DNA of 64,000 nucleotides from Campylobacter troglodytis. Its GTDB lineage: Bacteria; Campylobacterota; Campylobacteria; Campylobacterales; Campylobacteraceae. The notes under the pieces were generated by a model. That model worked only from the letters and a program-made list of their open reading frames with translations. It did no database searches and was not told the DNA's origin. The position numbers and the translations under genes were made by a program. This document shows, piece by piece, positions 17,761 to 28,005 of this stretch (positions within the stretch are counted from its first letter, which is position 1; every line of letters begins with the position of its first letter). Location: contig NZ_QHLI01000005.1 of the NCBI RefSeq assembly GCF_006864425.1, positions 17,196 to 81,195 of the forward strand, written 5' to 3'.

Positions 17761-18828
17761 ATGAAAAAAGATGATCTTGTGTCCTTGCAAGAGGCTTTAA
17801 GTGCTTTGTCGCATCAAATAGAAAATCATCAGCAAAATAAGGCTGTGAATTTAAGGGTTAAAAGCCTTGTAAATGAGCTGAATAATAAATTTACTCAAAC
17901 TCAAAGCGATCAAATGCAAGAAGCACTGTCCTTGCTAATAGCAGCGATCTGCGATGAAAAAGGACTTGGACGGCTAAATTTAATGCTTTATAATGCAAGG
18001 ATTCCCCCAAAATACTATGACATTTTCTATCAAATGTTAGCTGAAAATATGGGGGGGGGGGGGGGTAGCCCTTCTGAAAATGTGGGTAGCCTTTCTCAAA
18101 GGGGTAGCCCTTCTCAAAATGCTGAGTTTTTTCAAAATAACAATGCTTTTGAAACTTGTAGCACTTCTCAAGCTAAACAGCAACTCAGCGAGAACGAGCC
18201 TTTTAAAAACGGTGAGCTTGCAAGTTTAGAGCCTTCTTACAATAATGAAGTTTCAAAGGCTAGGTCTTCCTTGCAAATACAAGAAGATAAAGCACCCATT
18301 GTCATTGACTGCGGGGCTCACGCTGGGCTTGTTAGCGATCTTTGTTTGCACTGTGGGGCAACTGTTTATGCCTTTGAGCCAAATATTTACTTGCAATACT
18401 TCTTAAAACGCAAATTTGAGGGCAAAAAGGCAAGGCTGTATCAAAAGGCAGTTGGTGTTAAAAACTATAAAACAAGCTTTAAGGTATTTCAAGGAAGGAT
18501 CTTATCTCAGGGAAACCGCGTAGTTTCAAGCGTGCAAGATAAAGAAACTTCTCAAAGCTATGAGGTAGAGGTCATAGATCTTTGCGAGTTTATAGAAAAA
18601 GAATTTATAACACAAAAGAAGCAAATTTATCTTTTAAAGCTTGACATTGAGGGGGCTGAGTTTGAGATTTTAGAAAAACTCATAACCAAAAAGCTTTATA
18701 AGCACATAAAATTCATAGCTTGTGAAACCCACGAGTATATGTTTAAGGACGGCAAAGCAAGGCTTGAAAAACTTAAAGCCCAAATATCAAAAGCAAAGAT
18801 TACAAATATCTTGCTAGATTGGTGTTAA
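17761..18828 (+). CDS. FkbM-family methyltransferase, poly-G phase variable, ON in this copy
   Basis: 355 residues. The C-terminal two thirds form an FkbM-type SAM methyltransferase: VIDCGAHAGLVSDLC (SAM loop), VYAFEPN and LLKLDIEGAEFEILEKL are all characteristic. The N-terminal 95 residues are a helical region of unknown role. A 15-G tract (18051-18065) in frame encodes five glycines between the two parts, followed by about 60 residues of S/N-rich linker (SPSENVGS units). One base gained or lost would truncate the protein before the methyltransferase domain. Start ATG 17761 has AAAGGAAAAGG upstream. Likely target: a capsular sugar hydroxyl (inference). Confidence 0.85.
   Translation: MKKDDLVSLQEALSALSHQIENHQQNKAVNLRVKSLVNELNNKFTQTQSDQMQEALSLLIAAICDEKGLGRLNLMLYNARIPPKYYDIFYQMLAENMGGGGGSPSENVGSLSQRGSPSQNAEFFQNNNAFETCSTSQAKQQLSENEPFKNGELASLEPSYNNEVSKARSSLQIQEDKAPIVIDCGAHAGLVSDLCLHCGATVYAFEPNIYLQYFLKRKFEGKKARLYQKAVGVKNYKTSFKVFQGRILSQGNRVVSSVQDKETSQSYEVEVIDLCEFIEKEFITQKKQIYLLKLDIEGAEFEILEKLITKKLYKHIKFIACETHEYMFKDGKARLEKLKAQISKAKITNILLDWC
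18051..18065 (+). repeat. poly-G tract (15 G), ON phase, FkbM gene
   Basis: Fifteen G bases in mid-gene; the present length keeps the catalytic domain in frame. Confidence 0.9.
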
Positions 18829-19707
18829 GTTTTAATCTTGCTTTTATGTGTGATTGAAATAAGGCTCAATCCAACTTAAATTGTGTTTTTAGAGCAGGTT
18901 TTAAAAAACTGTTGCTAAAAATTCAAGGTTTAAGTTTTGTGAATTTTTGTAAAGGTCGTAAATTTTTTAGAATTTTTGTGAATTAAGAAATTCACAAAAA
19001 ATTCAAAGAACTTTTACTATAAAGAATTCATTTTGCAAGCTTGTGAATTTTTTGCAGTTTTTAGACTGAGAGCTTTTAAAAAAGGCTTTTTTCAAAAAGG
19101 TATTGCTTTGTCATTTTGAGCGAAACGAAGTGAAACGAAGAGAAGTGTGAAGCGAAACGAAGTGAAACGAAAAATCTCTATTTGAATGTTTGTCATTTTG
19201 AGCTTTTGCTAGAAAGCAAAAAATCTCTAAGCTTGTCATATTGAGTTTTCGTAGAAAACGAAATATCTCTTTGAATTTTGAGATTCTTCGCTACGCTCAG
19301 AATGACAAACAACATTGTCATATTGAGGGAGTGAAACGACCGAAATATCTCTTTGAATTTTGAGATACTTAGCAATGTTTAGAATGACAAAAGTATGGTT
19401 GTCATATTGAGGCGTAGCCGAAATATCTCTTTGAATTTTGAGATACTTTGCAATGCTTAGAGTGACAAACAACATTGTCATATTGAGGGAGTGAAACGAC
19501 CGAAATATCTCTATTTAAATTTAGAGATTTTTAGCACACGCTCAAAATGACAAGTGGATATTTTGAATTTTTGTGAATTTTTTGGAAATTTAATCAAAAA
19601 ATTCACACAACTTTGTGAATTTTAAATTTTAATCAAAAACTTAACACAAGTTCGCAAAAAATTCACAAAAATTCACGCGTAATTCAACAAAAAGAAAGGA
19701 AACAAAA
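18829..19707. repeat. palindromic repeat array (GTCATATTGAG family)
   Basis: 879 bases without a gene. From about 19108 to 19560 there are repeated units of the form GTCATATTGAG...CGAAATATCTC and GAGATACTT...AGAATGACAA, arms that can pair with each other. GTGAATTTTT/AAAAATTCAC words fill the flanks. The final segment carries the ribosome site AAAGAAAGGA of the radical SAM gene. Confidence 0.75.
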
Positions 19708-20662
19708 ATGCAAGAAAATCTAAATTATGTTAGGCAAAGGCTAGTTGACAGTGGCAGCAAGGACTTTAAGGATGATGAGTACTTTCCACGGTTTATAAAC
19801 ATAGAAACCACAAACAATTGCACAGCAAGATGCGTAATGTGTGGGATAGAAGAGTGGCGTAAAAAGATAAAATCCCCTTATATGCAAGATGAGCTTTTTT
19901 ACAAGATAGCAGATGAGATAAAGGCTCATAAGGACTATGTTACAAAGATTGCGATGTTTGTAGGAAATGAATGTTTGCTTGATAAAAATTTGCCAGCTCG
20001 CATAAGCTACCTAAAACGGGGGGGGGATTAAGGTTAGCACCACAAGCAATGGCTCTTTGATGAGTGCTGATTTAGCCCTTAAAATCCTTGATTCTAAGCT
20101 AGATTGGATAAATTTTAGCATAGACGGGCTTGATAAAAATGCCTATGAAAGAATTCGCATAGGGCTTAGCTTTGAAGAGGTTTTAGGAAATGTAATAGCC
20201 TTTATAATGCTAAGAAACAAGCTAAATGCCAATACTGGGGTTAGAATTAGCATCATTAAAAACAGCTATTATCTAAAAGATATGGACAAAATAATCGCCT
20301 TTTGGGAGAAAATCCTAGACAAAGATAGGGGTGATAGCATAAAAATAGACGAGCTAAACCTTGGCATAACGGATAAAAACAAGGATTTAAGCCAGATAGA
20401 GTATGAACGAAATGCCCTGATAGAAAAGCGAAACAAACTGCCTTGCTATGTGCTTTTTAACACCCTAGTTATCAAAGCTGATGGGCAAGTGGCTTTGTGC
20501 TGTGTTGATCAGTGTAGAAATCTTAGCCTTGGCAACCTAAATCATCAAAGCATAAAAGAGATTTGGCAAGGATCAAGGGAATTAAAACGAATAAGAGAAA
20601 TTCACATAGAAAAGGGCAGAGAGGGCATAGGCTTTTGCAAGGGATGTACGGCTTGGATTTAA
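19708..20662 (+). CDS. radical SAM/SPASM protein, poly-G phase variable, OFF in this copy
   Basis: The N-terminal part holds the radical SAM motif CTARCVMC (C-x3-C-x2-C, residues 38-45) after INIETTNN. After the tract the second frame continues with KVSTTSNGSLM, a TIM-barrel-like middle, and SPASM-type cysteines (PCYVLFN...VALCCVD...CKGC) for extra iron-sulfur binding. A 9-G tract (20018-20026) shifts the frame into TAA at 20029; with 8 G the two parts join into one protein of about 318 residues ending at 20662. OFF as sequenced. Members in sugar clusters can act on nucleotide sugars or peptides, so the substrate is unknown. Confidence 0.83.
20018..20026 (+). repeat. poly-G tract (9 G), OFF phase, radical SAM gene
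   Basis: Nine G bases; eight or eleven would restore the full reading frame. Confidence 0.88.
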
Positions 20663-22325
20663 ATTTGTGAATTTTTATGTCCTTGGCAAAAAAACGTGAA
20701 TTTTTTATGTTGTTAGCAAGAAAGCGTGAATTTTTAGGTTTTTAAGTGTAAATGTGTGAAGTTTTTGGGAGTTTTTATAAAGGACGTGAAATTTGTGCTG
20801 AATTTTTGCGAATTTTTCGTCAAATTTTTAAAAAATTCACGGTTTTTTATGAATTTATTTAAAAAATTCACGCAAATTCAAAAAATTGCTTTGAATTTGG
20901 CGAATTTTTTGGTCTTTAAATGTAAAAGGCGTGAATTTTGTGGCAAAAGGGCGTGAATTTTTTGTATTGTCGGCAAGATAGAGTGAAGTTTTGCTGAATT
21001 TTTGTGAATTTTTCGTCAAATTTTTAAAAAATTCACGGTTTTTTGTGAATCTTCTTAAAAAATTCACAGCAATTTGCGATTTTTGTTTTTTAAAAATAAA
21101 AGCTCTGAATTTTTTGGCAAATTTATTGTGAAGTATCTTAAAAAAGGCTTCAAAAAAATACTAATTTGTCATTTTGAGCGAAATGAAATAAAGCGAAGTG
21201 TGAAGTGAAGCGAAGTGAGGCAAAAAATCTCTTTTTGAATTTTTGTCGTTTTGAGCTTGTGCTAGAAAGCAAAAAGCTCTAAGCTTGTCATATTGAGTTT
21301 TCGTAGAAAACGAAATATCTCTTTGAATTTTAAGATACTTCGCAATGCTTAGAATGACAAAAGTATGGTTGTCATATTGAGACATAGCCGAAATATCTCT
21401 TTGAATTTTGAGTTTCTTAGCACACGCTTATAATGACAAGAATTTTGTCATTATAAGCGAAACGCAAAGCACAAAGCGAAAAATCTCTTTTTGGTTTTAA
21501 GATACTTCACTCGTGCTACACACTCTCTCAGTATGACAAAAAGTGCCGTTTTGAGTATCTTGTTTAGATACTACGCTTAGAATGACAAGTTTAAATTGTA
21601 ATTTTTTGCGATTTTTTTGCAGTTTTTAAACTTAGATCTTTTAAAAAATTCACAACTCTTTGTCATTTTGAGCGAAGCAAAAAATCTCTAAACACATAAA
21701 GTTAAGACAAAGCACAATCTTTTAATGCCTCAAAATTTTTACGAAAAATTCACGCCCTTTTGTGAATTTTTGCACTGTGTGAAATTCAAGGATCTTTTTT
21801 GTGGCGAATTTATAGCTTTGTGAATTTTATGGCTTTGTAAACTTTTTTGCGAAACGGTAATTTTTCATCATTGCGGTGAAAATATTTGAGTGTAGCTTTT
21901 TTCAAAAACTTTAAATTCTTGTGAATTTTTGCAGTTTTTAAACTTAGATCTTTTAAAAAATTCACAACTCTTTGTCATTTTAAGCGAAGCGAAAAATCTC
22001 TAAACACATAAAGTTAAGACAAAGCACAATCTTTTAATGCCTCAAAATTTTTACGAAAAATTCACGCCATTTTGTGAATTTTGGATAGTTTTTAGATTTA
22101 GAGCTTTTAAAAATTCACAAAGTTTAACTTTTTATGAATTTTCAATTTTAATCAAAAACTTCAAGCAAGCTTGAAAATTTAAAGTGTAAAAAATAAAAGA
22201 AAGCTACTTTTGCCACTTGCCCCTTAAATTCACAAATGCCAAGCACCCCTATAAATTTACAAAAGCTAAGTTTCATTTATCTTTGCTTATTATAATTAGA
22301 ACTTAAATTTCTTTAAAGGCAAAAA
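20663..22325. repeat. gene-free repeat region with a 150-bp direct duplication
   Basis: 1.66 kb without a credible gene. The left half repeats GTGAATTTTTT and AAAAATTCACG words many times. 21160-21560 is another palindrome array of the GTCATATTGAG/GAAATATCTC type. A near-identical block of about 150 bp occurs at 21619-21768 and again at 21930-22080. The far right holds the hddA promoter. Confidence 0.75.
22291..22296 (+). promoter_or_regulatory. -10 box of the hddA-gmhA-hddC operon
   Basis: TATAAT within GCTTATTATAATTAG, 30 bases upstream of ATG 22326. Confidence 0.6.
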
Positions 22326-23342
22326 ATGATCATCCGCTCTCAAACCCCTTTAAGATTAGGTCTAGCAGGGGGTGGCACTGACATAGACTTATATAGCAAT
22401 GCCTACACAGGCTATGTATTAAACGCTACCATCTCACTTTACATACATTGTACCATAATAGAAAGAAATGATAATATAATCAGCTTTGAAAGCCCTGATA
22501 CACAAATAGATGCTGAGTATCAAAGTGCTTTAAAGCTTGAATTTGACGGAAAATTAGATCTTTTCAAGGCTATTTATAACCGCATAGTTAAGGATTACAC
22601 CAAAAAGCCTTTAAGCTTTTCACTTTTTACCTACTCAGATGTGCCAAGTGGTAGTGGTTTAGGAGGAAGCTCCACCCTTGTAGTAGGCATTATAAAAGCC
22701 TTTACCGAGTGGCTAAACTTGCCTCTTGGTGAGTATGACATAGCAAAGCTAGCTTATGAGATAGAAAGAGAAGATCTAAACATAGCAGGAGGAGCGCAGG
22801 ATCAATACGCAGCCACCTTTGGAGGCTTTAATTTTATGGAGTTTTATGGAAACAAAAAGGTCATAGTAAATCCCTTACGCATTAAAAACTACATAGCAAG
22901 TGAGTTTGAGGCTAGAACTGTTTTGTATTTTACCAACATAAGAAGGGCAGCTAATGTCATAGAGGAGCATAAAAAGCTAAGCCTTAAAGATGAAAAAGCC
23001 TTGCAGGCTATGCACTCCATAAAGCAAGATGCCATAGCTATGAAAGAAGCCTTGTTTAAAAATGACTTTGATAAGATAGCCACAATCCTTGGCAAGTCTT
23101 GGCAAAGCAAGAAGATCACCTCAAACATAGTAAGCAATGACGAGCTTGAAAGGATTTACGAGCTAGCTATGAAAAATGGGGCATACTCAGGAAAGACAAG
23201 CGGGGCTGGGGCTGGGGGCTTTATGTTTTTTATGGTTGATCCTACTAAGAAATATAAACTAATAGAGCTTTTAAACAAAGAACAAGGCTACTGCCAAGCC
23301 TTTAATTTCACAAAAGAAGGAAGCAAATCGTGGAAAATTTAA
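22326..23342 (+). CDS. hddA: D-glycero-alpha-D-manno-heptose 7-phosphate kinase
   Basis: GHMP-superfamily kinase of 338 residues that phosphorylates C1 of D-glycero-manno-heptose 7-phosphate on the way to the GDP-activated heptose of capsules. RSQTPLRLGLAGGGTD is the family N-terminus, PSGSGLGGSS is the ATP-binding loop, and the third GHMP motif is GKTSGAGAGGFM. ATG 22326 follows AAAGGC, and the end overlaps gmhA by 13 bases. The three-gene order hddA-gmhA-hddC matches the heptose supply set of C. jejuni (Cj1425-1423 as I recall). Confidence 0.92.
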   Translation: MIIRSQTPLRLGLAGGGTDIDLYSNAYTGYVLNATISLYIHCTIIERNDNIISFESPDTQIDAEYQSALKLEFDGKLDLFKAIYNRIVKDYTKKPLSFSLFTYSDVPSGSGLGGSSTLVVGIIKAFTEWLNLPLGEYDIAKLAYEIEREDLNIAGGAQDQYAATFGGFNFMEFYGNKKVIVNPLRIKNYIASEFEARTVLYFTNIRRAANVIEEHKKLSLKDEKALQAMHSIKQDAIAMKEALFKNDFDKIATILGKSWQSKKITSNIVSNDELERIYELAMKNGAYSGKTSGAGAGGFMFFMVDPTKKYKLIELLNKEQGYCQAFNFTKEGSKSWKI

Positions 23343-23929
23343 ACTCATACATAAAAGAACATATTTCAAAGTCCATTGAGACAAAGAAAAAGCTCTTAGA
23401 AGATGAAGCACTTGTAGCTAAAATTCAGCAAGCTAGTTTAAGGGTGCTACAAGCCTATAAAGAGGGCTTTAAAACCCTACTTGCAGGAAATGGAGGCAGT
23501 GCAGCCGATGCCCAGCACATAGCAGCTGAATTTGTAAGCCGCTTTTATTTTGATAGGCCAGGCCTTCCCTCACTAGCTCTAACAACAGATACAAGCATAC
23601 TAACAGCCATAGGCAATGACTACGGCTATGAAAAACTCTTTGCCAGACAGCTTCAGGCACAAGCACAAAAGGGAGATATCTTCATAGGCATTTCAACAAG
23701 TGGAAATAGCAAAAATATCCTTGAAGGGCTTAATTTTTGCAAAAAAGAGGGCATTTTTAGCCTAGGGCTTACAGGGCAAAGCGGAGGGGCTATGAAGGAT
23801 TTATGCGATCTTTGCATACAAGTTCCCTCAAATGAAACGCCTCGCATACAAGAAGCACATATCTTAATAGGGCATATAATTTGCGCAACTGTTGAAGAGG
23901 AGCTTTTTGGCAAGGATTTTAGGAAATAA
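23330..23929 (+). CDS. gmhA: sedoheptulose 7-phosphate isomerase
   Basis: SIS-domain isomerase of 199 residues converting sedoheptulose 7-phosphate to D-glycero-manno-heptose 7-phosphate, the first step of heptose supply. LAGNGGSAADAQHIAAEF, GISTSGNSKNI and IQEAHILIGHIIC are the GmhA signatures, including the metal and active-site Glu/His regions. It is probably the capsule-specific copy (gmhA2 type). It starts at GTG 23330 inside the hddA end, so translation is coupled. Confidence 0.93.
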   Translation: MENLNSYIKEHISKSIETKKKLLEDEALVAKIQQASLRVLQAYKEGFKTLLAGNGGSAADAQHIAAEFVSRFYFDRPGLPSLALTTDTSILTAIGNDYGYEKLFARQLQAQAQKGDIFIGISTSGNSKNILEGLNFCKKEGIFSLGLTGQSGGAMKDLCDLCIQVPSNETPRIQEAHILIGHIICATVEEELFGKDFRK

Positions 23930-23930
23930 C

Positions 23931-24620
23931 TTGCAAGCGATCATCTTAGCCGGAGGACTTGGCACGAGGTTAGCTAGTGTGTTGGAGGGCAAACCAAAGC
24001 CTATGGCACAGATAAATGGCAGACCCTTTTTAGAGCTCTTGCTTGATTTTTTAGGCAAGGAAGGCATCACAAAGGCAATTTTAGCCCTTTCTTACAAGCA
24101 CGAGCTTATACAAGATTATTTTAAAAAAAGTTACAAAAACATCAGCCTAAGTTACAGCATAGAAAATAGCCCACTAGGCACAGGAGGGGCTTTAAAACAA
24201 GCCCTCTCACATTGCAATGAAGAAGAAATTTTCGTATGCAATGGGGATAGCTTTTTTAACTTAGATTTCAAAAAGCTTTTGGCTTTCAAGCGTGAATTTA
24301 AAAACAGCAAGATCTGCCTTGGGCTTAAAAAGATGCAAGATTTTGATAGATATGGTAGGGTTGAGCTTGATGAAAAAGGCTTCATAAGGGCTTTTAGGGA
24401 AAAAGAATTTTGCAGGGAGGGCTTGATTAATGCAGGAATTTACCTTGTAGATAAGGATTTATTTGAGAACTTTGAGTCTAAGGAGAAGTTTTCCTTTGAG
24501 CTTTTTTTGCAAGATCATTTTTTGGCATTAAGGGCAAGAGGATGCGTTTTTGATGGGTATTTCATAGACATAGGAGTGCCACAAGATTATGAGGAGGCAA
24601 AGAGGAGTTTGATTTTTTAG
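23931..24620 (+). CDS. hddC: D-glycero-alpha-D-manno-heptose 1-phosphate guanylyltransferase
   Basis: Nucleotidyltransferase of about 229 residues that makes GDP-heptose. AIILAGGLGTRLASV is the nucleotide loop, KPKPMAQINGRPFLE carries the conserved Lys, VCNGDSFFNLDF the metal-binding Asp and FIDIGVPQDY the C-terminal motif. I choose TTG 23931, one base after the gmhA stop, because it places LQAIILAGG at the N-terminus as in homologs and has AGGAAA upstream. Last gene of the three-gene operon. Confidence 0.9.
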   Translation: MQAIILAGGLGTRLASVLEGKPKPMAQINGRPFLELLLDFLGKEGITKAILALSYKHELIQDYFKKSYKNISLSYSIENSPLGTGGALKQALSHCNEEEIFVCNGDSFFNLDFKKLLAFKREFKNSKICLGLKKMQDFDRYGRVELDEKGFIRAFREKEFCREGLINAGIYLVDKDLFENFESKEKFSFELFLQDHFLALRARGCVFDGYFIDIGVPQDYEEAKRSLIF

Positions 24621-24651
24621 GCTTTTAAATTTAGGCTTCTTTCTTAAAATT

Positions 24652-25225
24652 AGCTCAATTAAACTTAAACCAAAGGGTTTTTAAGCCAAGTCCTATGAAA
24701 AACAAAGGTCCGTTCCCAAATTTCGCCAAATGTAATTTAGGGAATTTTTGCATTATTTTTTACTTCGTTAAGCCTCTTGTAACTGCAAGTAAAAGGCTTG
24801 TTAAAACACTAGGCTAGCGTTTATACGCTAAAACACTTGCTTTGCCAAAGAGCTACTAGCTATTATAAGGGACTTTGCAGAGCTTAACGAGTGCGAGATT
24901 TACAGAAAAGCTTCAAAGCTGATGATGGCTTGGTGGATTTTTTGTTTCGTTTTGTCTTGCAACTTTGTAAGAAGGAGCAAAGGCACATTACAAAGTAAAA
25001 CACAACAAAAACGAGTTTGCAAAGGGACGAAATCATATCAACGGAATAGAGAACTTTTGGGGCTTTGCAAAGTTTAGATTAGCTAAATTTAAGGGCTAAA
25101 AAGAAAATTTTGTGTTTCACTTAAAAGAAACAGAATTTAGATATAATACGAAAAATTTAGAACAAAATCTTTATCAAAATTTATTAAAGTTGATAAGAGA
25201 AAATCCTATTAAAGTATCTTGAGCT
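24652..25225 (+). mobile_element. IS1595-family element remnant A
   Basis: Starts with AGCTCAATTAAACTTAAACC (degenerate GGCTCAA end) and closes with ATTAAAGTATCTTGAGCT. Near the right end the plus strand still spells an ISXO2/IS1595-like transposase C-terminus in broken frames: HINGIENFWGFAKFRLAKF, then FHLKETEFRYN and LLKLIRENPIKVS. One short unit bounded by TTTT and GG lies near 24758-24800. No intact transposase. Confidence 0.7.
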
Positions 25226-25460
25226 ATTAAATTTTTGGCAAAAATGACATCTAAATAAAACAGTTTAGCCTTGCTGAATTTAAGTGATCTTTGAAAAAAT
25301 AGCTTGAATTTTTTTAAAGATTAAAATAATAAAGTCAAGCTTTGATCTTAAATTTAAAACTTAAATTCTTGCATTTAATTTAACTTAACTCTTAAAATAA
25401 AACACTTAAATTCAAAGCCACAAAGAGCCTTTTAGCTGAGTAATTTACACTAAGTAAAAA

Positions 25461-25565
25461 ATACTTCAAAATTTTCCTAAACTATGTATGTGAAATTTGT
25501 GAGCTAACTTTTGTTTTTCATAGGTTTTAACTTAAAAACCTCTTTGGTTTAAGTTTAATTGAGCT
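25461..25565 (-). mobile_element. IS1595-type left-end fragment, inverted
   Basis: Carries the left-end sequence on the minus strand (GGTTTAAGTTTAATTGAGCT on the plus strand) with the CATAGG...AAAAACC block shared by the other remnants. Only the end survives. Confidence 0.55.
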
Positions 25566-25802
25566 AAAAAATTTTATCCCTCATCCAAAAAAGATAAAAT
25601 TTATATATCATACAAAGATCAAAACATCTATATCAAATTTTACTGAAATTACCAAGATAAGAGCTGCTTAAAATTTGGATTGAGCCTAAATTTTTAGGAC
25701 AGAATTCTCATCAAAATTTATTTAAGTTGATAAGAGAAAATTCAAGCATCCTAAGCCCTAATTGAAACTAAATAAAAATACATAAAAACACAAAAAATTC
25801 GC

Positions 25803-25808
25803 TATAAT
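25803..25808 (+). promoter_or_regulatory. -10 box of the metallo-beta-lactamase-fold gene
   Basis: TATAAT within CGCTATAATTTTACG, 29 bases before ATG 25838. Confidence 0.55.
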
Positions 25809-25837
25809 TTTACGAAATTTTCTTAGAAAGGACAGTT

Positions 25838-26635
25838 ATGCGTTTTATCCTCTTTCTTTTTGCGATCCTTGGTTTTTCTTTTGCCAACTTTTCAGATCTT
25901 CATCACATAAAGATGGGTGATGCTGATATTTACATCATCTCAGTAGCCAAGGTAGATCCGCCCATTGACAAGCTAATTCCAAACAACAATAGCGATAAAA
26001 AATTCATAGCCAATGCCAAAAAAGACCTTGCTAAAAACAGCCACAATGTAATGCTAATTAAGCACAAAAAATTCACAGCCCTAGTAGATACAGGCTTTAC
26101 TCACAGCTTTGATACCCTAAAAGCTAGGCTTGAATCCCTAAAAATTAAGCCAAGCGACATAAGTCATCTCATTATAACCCACGGACATGGAGATCATATA
26201 GGTGGGATCTTAAAAGATGGTAAGAATAATTTCCCCAAAGCAAGGCTTTTGATCGATGAAAAAGAGTATGAGTTCTGGCTAAATAGTCAAAACGAGCTTG
26301 CCAAAAACTCCTTGCTAGCCTTTAAAAACAAGCAATTTTTAAAGCACGGTGAAGCACTTTTTGATTCCAAGCTTAAAATTACAAGCCTAGCAGCCTACGG
26401 ACACACCCCAGGACATATAATAATAAACCTTGAAAGCAAGGATGATAGGCTGGTATTTTTCACAGATCTAGTGCATGTCTTTTCAGTTCAAAGCCAAAGA
26501 CCTGAGATAGCCATAGAATATGATGTGAATAAACAAGAAGCCATTCAAACTAGAAAAAAACTTTTGCAAGAATTAAAAGGCATCAAGCTTGTTGGCTCTC
26601 ATATGCCCTTTGTTGAGCCTATCACCTTGAAATAA
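25838..26635 (+). CDS. exported metallo-beta-lactamase-fold hydrolase
   Basis: 265 residues with a signal peptide (MRFILFLFAILGFSFANF) and a metallo-beta-lactamase fold. The zinc motif is THGHGDHIGG; later ligands are the His in YGHTPGH, the Asp in FFTDLVH and the His in VGSHMPF. The full ligand set suggests an active binuclear hydrolase in the periplasm. The overall pattern is nearer to lactonase/glyoxalase-like members than to true beta-lactamases. The substrate cannot be told. AGAAAGGAC precedes ATG 25838. Confidence 0.8.
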   Translation: MRFILFLFAILGFSFANFSDLHHIKMGDADIYIISVAKVDPPIDKLIPNNNSDKKFIANAKKDLAKNSHNVMLIKHKKFTALVDTGFTHSFDTLKARLESLKIKPSDISHLIITHGHGDHIGGILKDGKNNFPKARLLIDEKEYEFWLNSQNELAKNSLLAFKNKQFLKHGEALFDSKLKITSLAAYGHTPGHIIINLESKDDRLVFFTDLVHVFSVQSQRPEIAIEYDVNKQEAIQTRKKLLQELKGIKLVGSHMPFVEPITLK

Positions 26636-26645
26636 GCATTAAATT

Positions 26646-26680
26646 AAGCCTTTATGGCTTGATTTGTTAGTATTTTTTTT
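26646..26680 (+). terminator. possible terminator after the hydrolase gene
   Basis: A short AAGCC/GGCTT hairpin followed by a run of eight T bases. Weak stem. Confidence 0.35.
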
Positions 26681-26761
26681 GTAAAATTCAAGCTTTATTG
26701 TTTTGCTTTTAAGCTTAAAGTTTTTCAAGCACAAATCATTTTTTCTTGCAAAGGCTAGTTT

Positions 26762-27202
26762 ATGATAGACATTATGCAAATTCAAGCTATACTGCCACAC
26801 CGCTACCCCTTTTTACTTGTAGATAAGATCACTGAGTTAGAAATAGGCAACTTTGTTAGAGGCTTTAAAAATATAAGCATTTCAGATCAGGTCTTCATAG
26901 GACATTTTCCAAATCACCCCATTTATCCAGGCGTTTTGATCTTAGAGGGTATGGCTCAAACAGGAGGGGTTTTAGCCTTTAAGAGTATGAATGATCAAGT
27001 AGATCCCGCCCAAAAGGTGGTTTATTTCACAGGCATAGACAGGGCTAAATTTAGAAATCCTGTGCGAGTAGGCGATAAGCTTGTATATGAAATGACAGTT
27101 GTAAAAAACCGTGGGGCTTTGTGGATATTTGAAGGCAAGTCCTTTGTAGATGATGCCCTTGTAGCAGAGGCTGAGCTGAAAGCTATGATAGTGGATAGAT
27201 GA
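26762..27202 (+). CDS. fabZ: 3-hydroxyacyl-ACP dehydratase FabZ
   Basis: Hot-dog fold dehydratase of 146 residues that removes water from 3-hydroxyacyl-ACP in fatty acid elongation. [13 protein letters not shown], and [19 protein letters not shown] with the catalytic His and Glu, are diagnostic. Its stop overlaps the lpxA start (ATGATGA), a coupling that ties fatty acid and lipid A synthesis; the same pair is found in many Gram-negatives. Confidence 0.96.
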   Translation: MIDIMQIQAILPHRYPFLLVDKITELEIGNFVRGFKNISISDQVFIGHFPNHPIYPGVLILEGMAQTGGVLAFKSMNDQVDPAQKVVYFTGIDRAKFRNPVRVGDKLVYEMTVVKNRGALWIFEGKSFVDDALVAEAELKAMIVDR

Positions 27203-28005
27203 TGAGTAAAATTCATAAAAGTGCTGTGATCGAAGATGGGGCGATCTTAGGCGAAAATGTCATCATCGAGCCTTACTCATATGTAGCTAGTAGTGTAAAA
27301 ATAGGCGATGGTTGCATCATCAAGCAAGGTGCTCGCATATTGGGTGATACTATCATTGGAGCAAGAAGTAGAATTTTTTCTTATGCCATAGTTGGCGACA
27401 TACCCCAAGATATTTCCTACAAAGATGATGAGCTTAAATCAGGTGTAATCATAGGCGAAAATTCAACAGTGCGTGAATTTGCCACCATAAATTCAGGCAC
27501 AGCAAAAGGAGATGGCTTTACTCGCATAGGTGATAATGCCTTTATAATGGCATATTGCCACATAGCACACGACTGTCAGCTTGGAAAGAATGTAATCTTA
27601 GCAAACAACGCAACCCTTGCAGGACATATAGAACTTGGAGATTTCGTAGTAGTTGGAGGGCTAACCCCCATTCATCAGTTTGTCAAGGTTGGCGAGGGTG
27701 CTATGATAGCTGGTGCTTCGGCATTGAGCCAAGACATAGTGCCTTTTTGTTTGGCTGAGGGAAACCGTGCAAAGATTAGAAGCTTGAATTTAGTAGGCAT
27801 TCGCCGCCGTTTTGATAAAGACGAGGTTGAAAGAATCAACAAAGCTTATCGCTTTTTATTTAATGGCAAGGATCTAAAAGGCAATGCCTTAACCCTTTTA
27901 GATCAAGCACCCGAAAGTGAGAATGTGCAAAAAATGTGTGAATTTATCTTAGATACCAAAAGAGGAATTCCTATTTATAGGGGGAAAAATAATGAGGAAA
28001 TGTAG
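27199..28005 (+). CDS. lpxA: UDP-GlcNAc acyltransferase LpxA
   Basis: First enzyme of lipid A synthesis, 268 residues. Left-handed beta-helix hexapeptide repeats run through the first two thirds ([20 protein letters not shown] onward). [12 protein letters not shown] contains the catalytic His, and [15 protein letters not shown] is the typical C-terminal helical start. The start is ATG 27199 or 27202, overlapping fabZ. The gene end overlaps clpX. Confidence 0.95.
   Translation: MMSKIHKSAVIEDGAILGENVIIEPYSYVASSVKIGDGCIIKQGARILGDTIIGARSRIFSYAIVGDIPQDISYKDDELKSGVIIGENSTVREFATINSGTAKGDGFTRIGDNAFIMAYCHIAHDCQLGKNVILANNATLAGHIELGDFVVVGGLTPIHQFVKVGEGAMIAGASALSQDIVPFCLAEGNRAKIRSLNLVGIRRRFDKDEVERINKAYRFLFNGKDLKGNALTLLDQAPESENVQKMCEFILDTKRGIPIYRGKNNEEM

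Larger units (their letters stand above)
24621..25837. other. spacer filled with decayed IS1595-type sequence
   Basis: 1.2 kb with no intact gene. It contains a rightward IS remnant (24652-25225), an inverted end fragment (about 25461-25565) and a further scrap with a transposon-like right end near 25690-25735. The last 35 bases hold the promoter of the metallo-beta-lactamase-fold gene. Confidence 0.7.
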
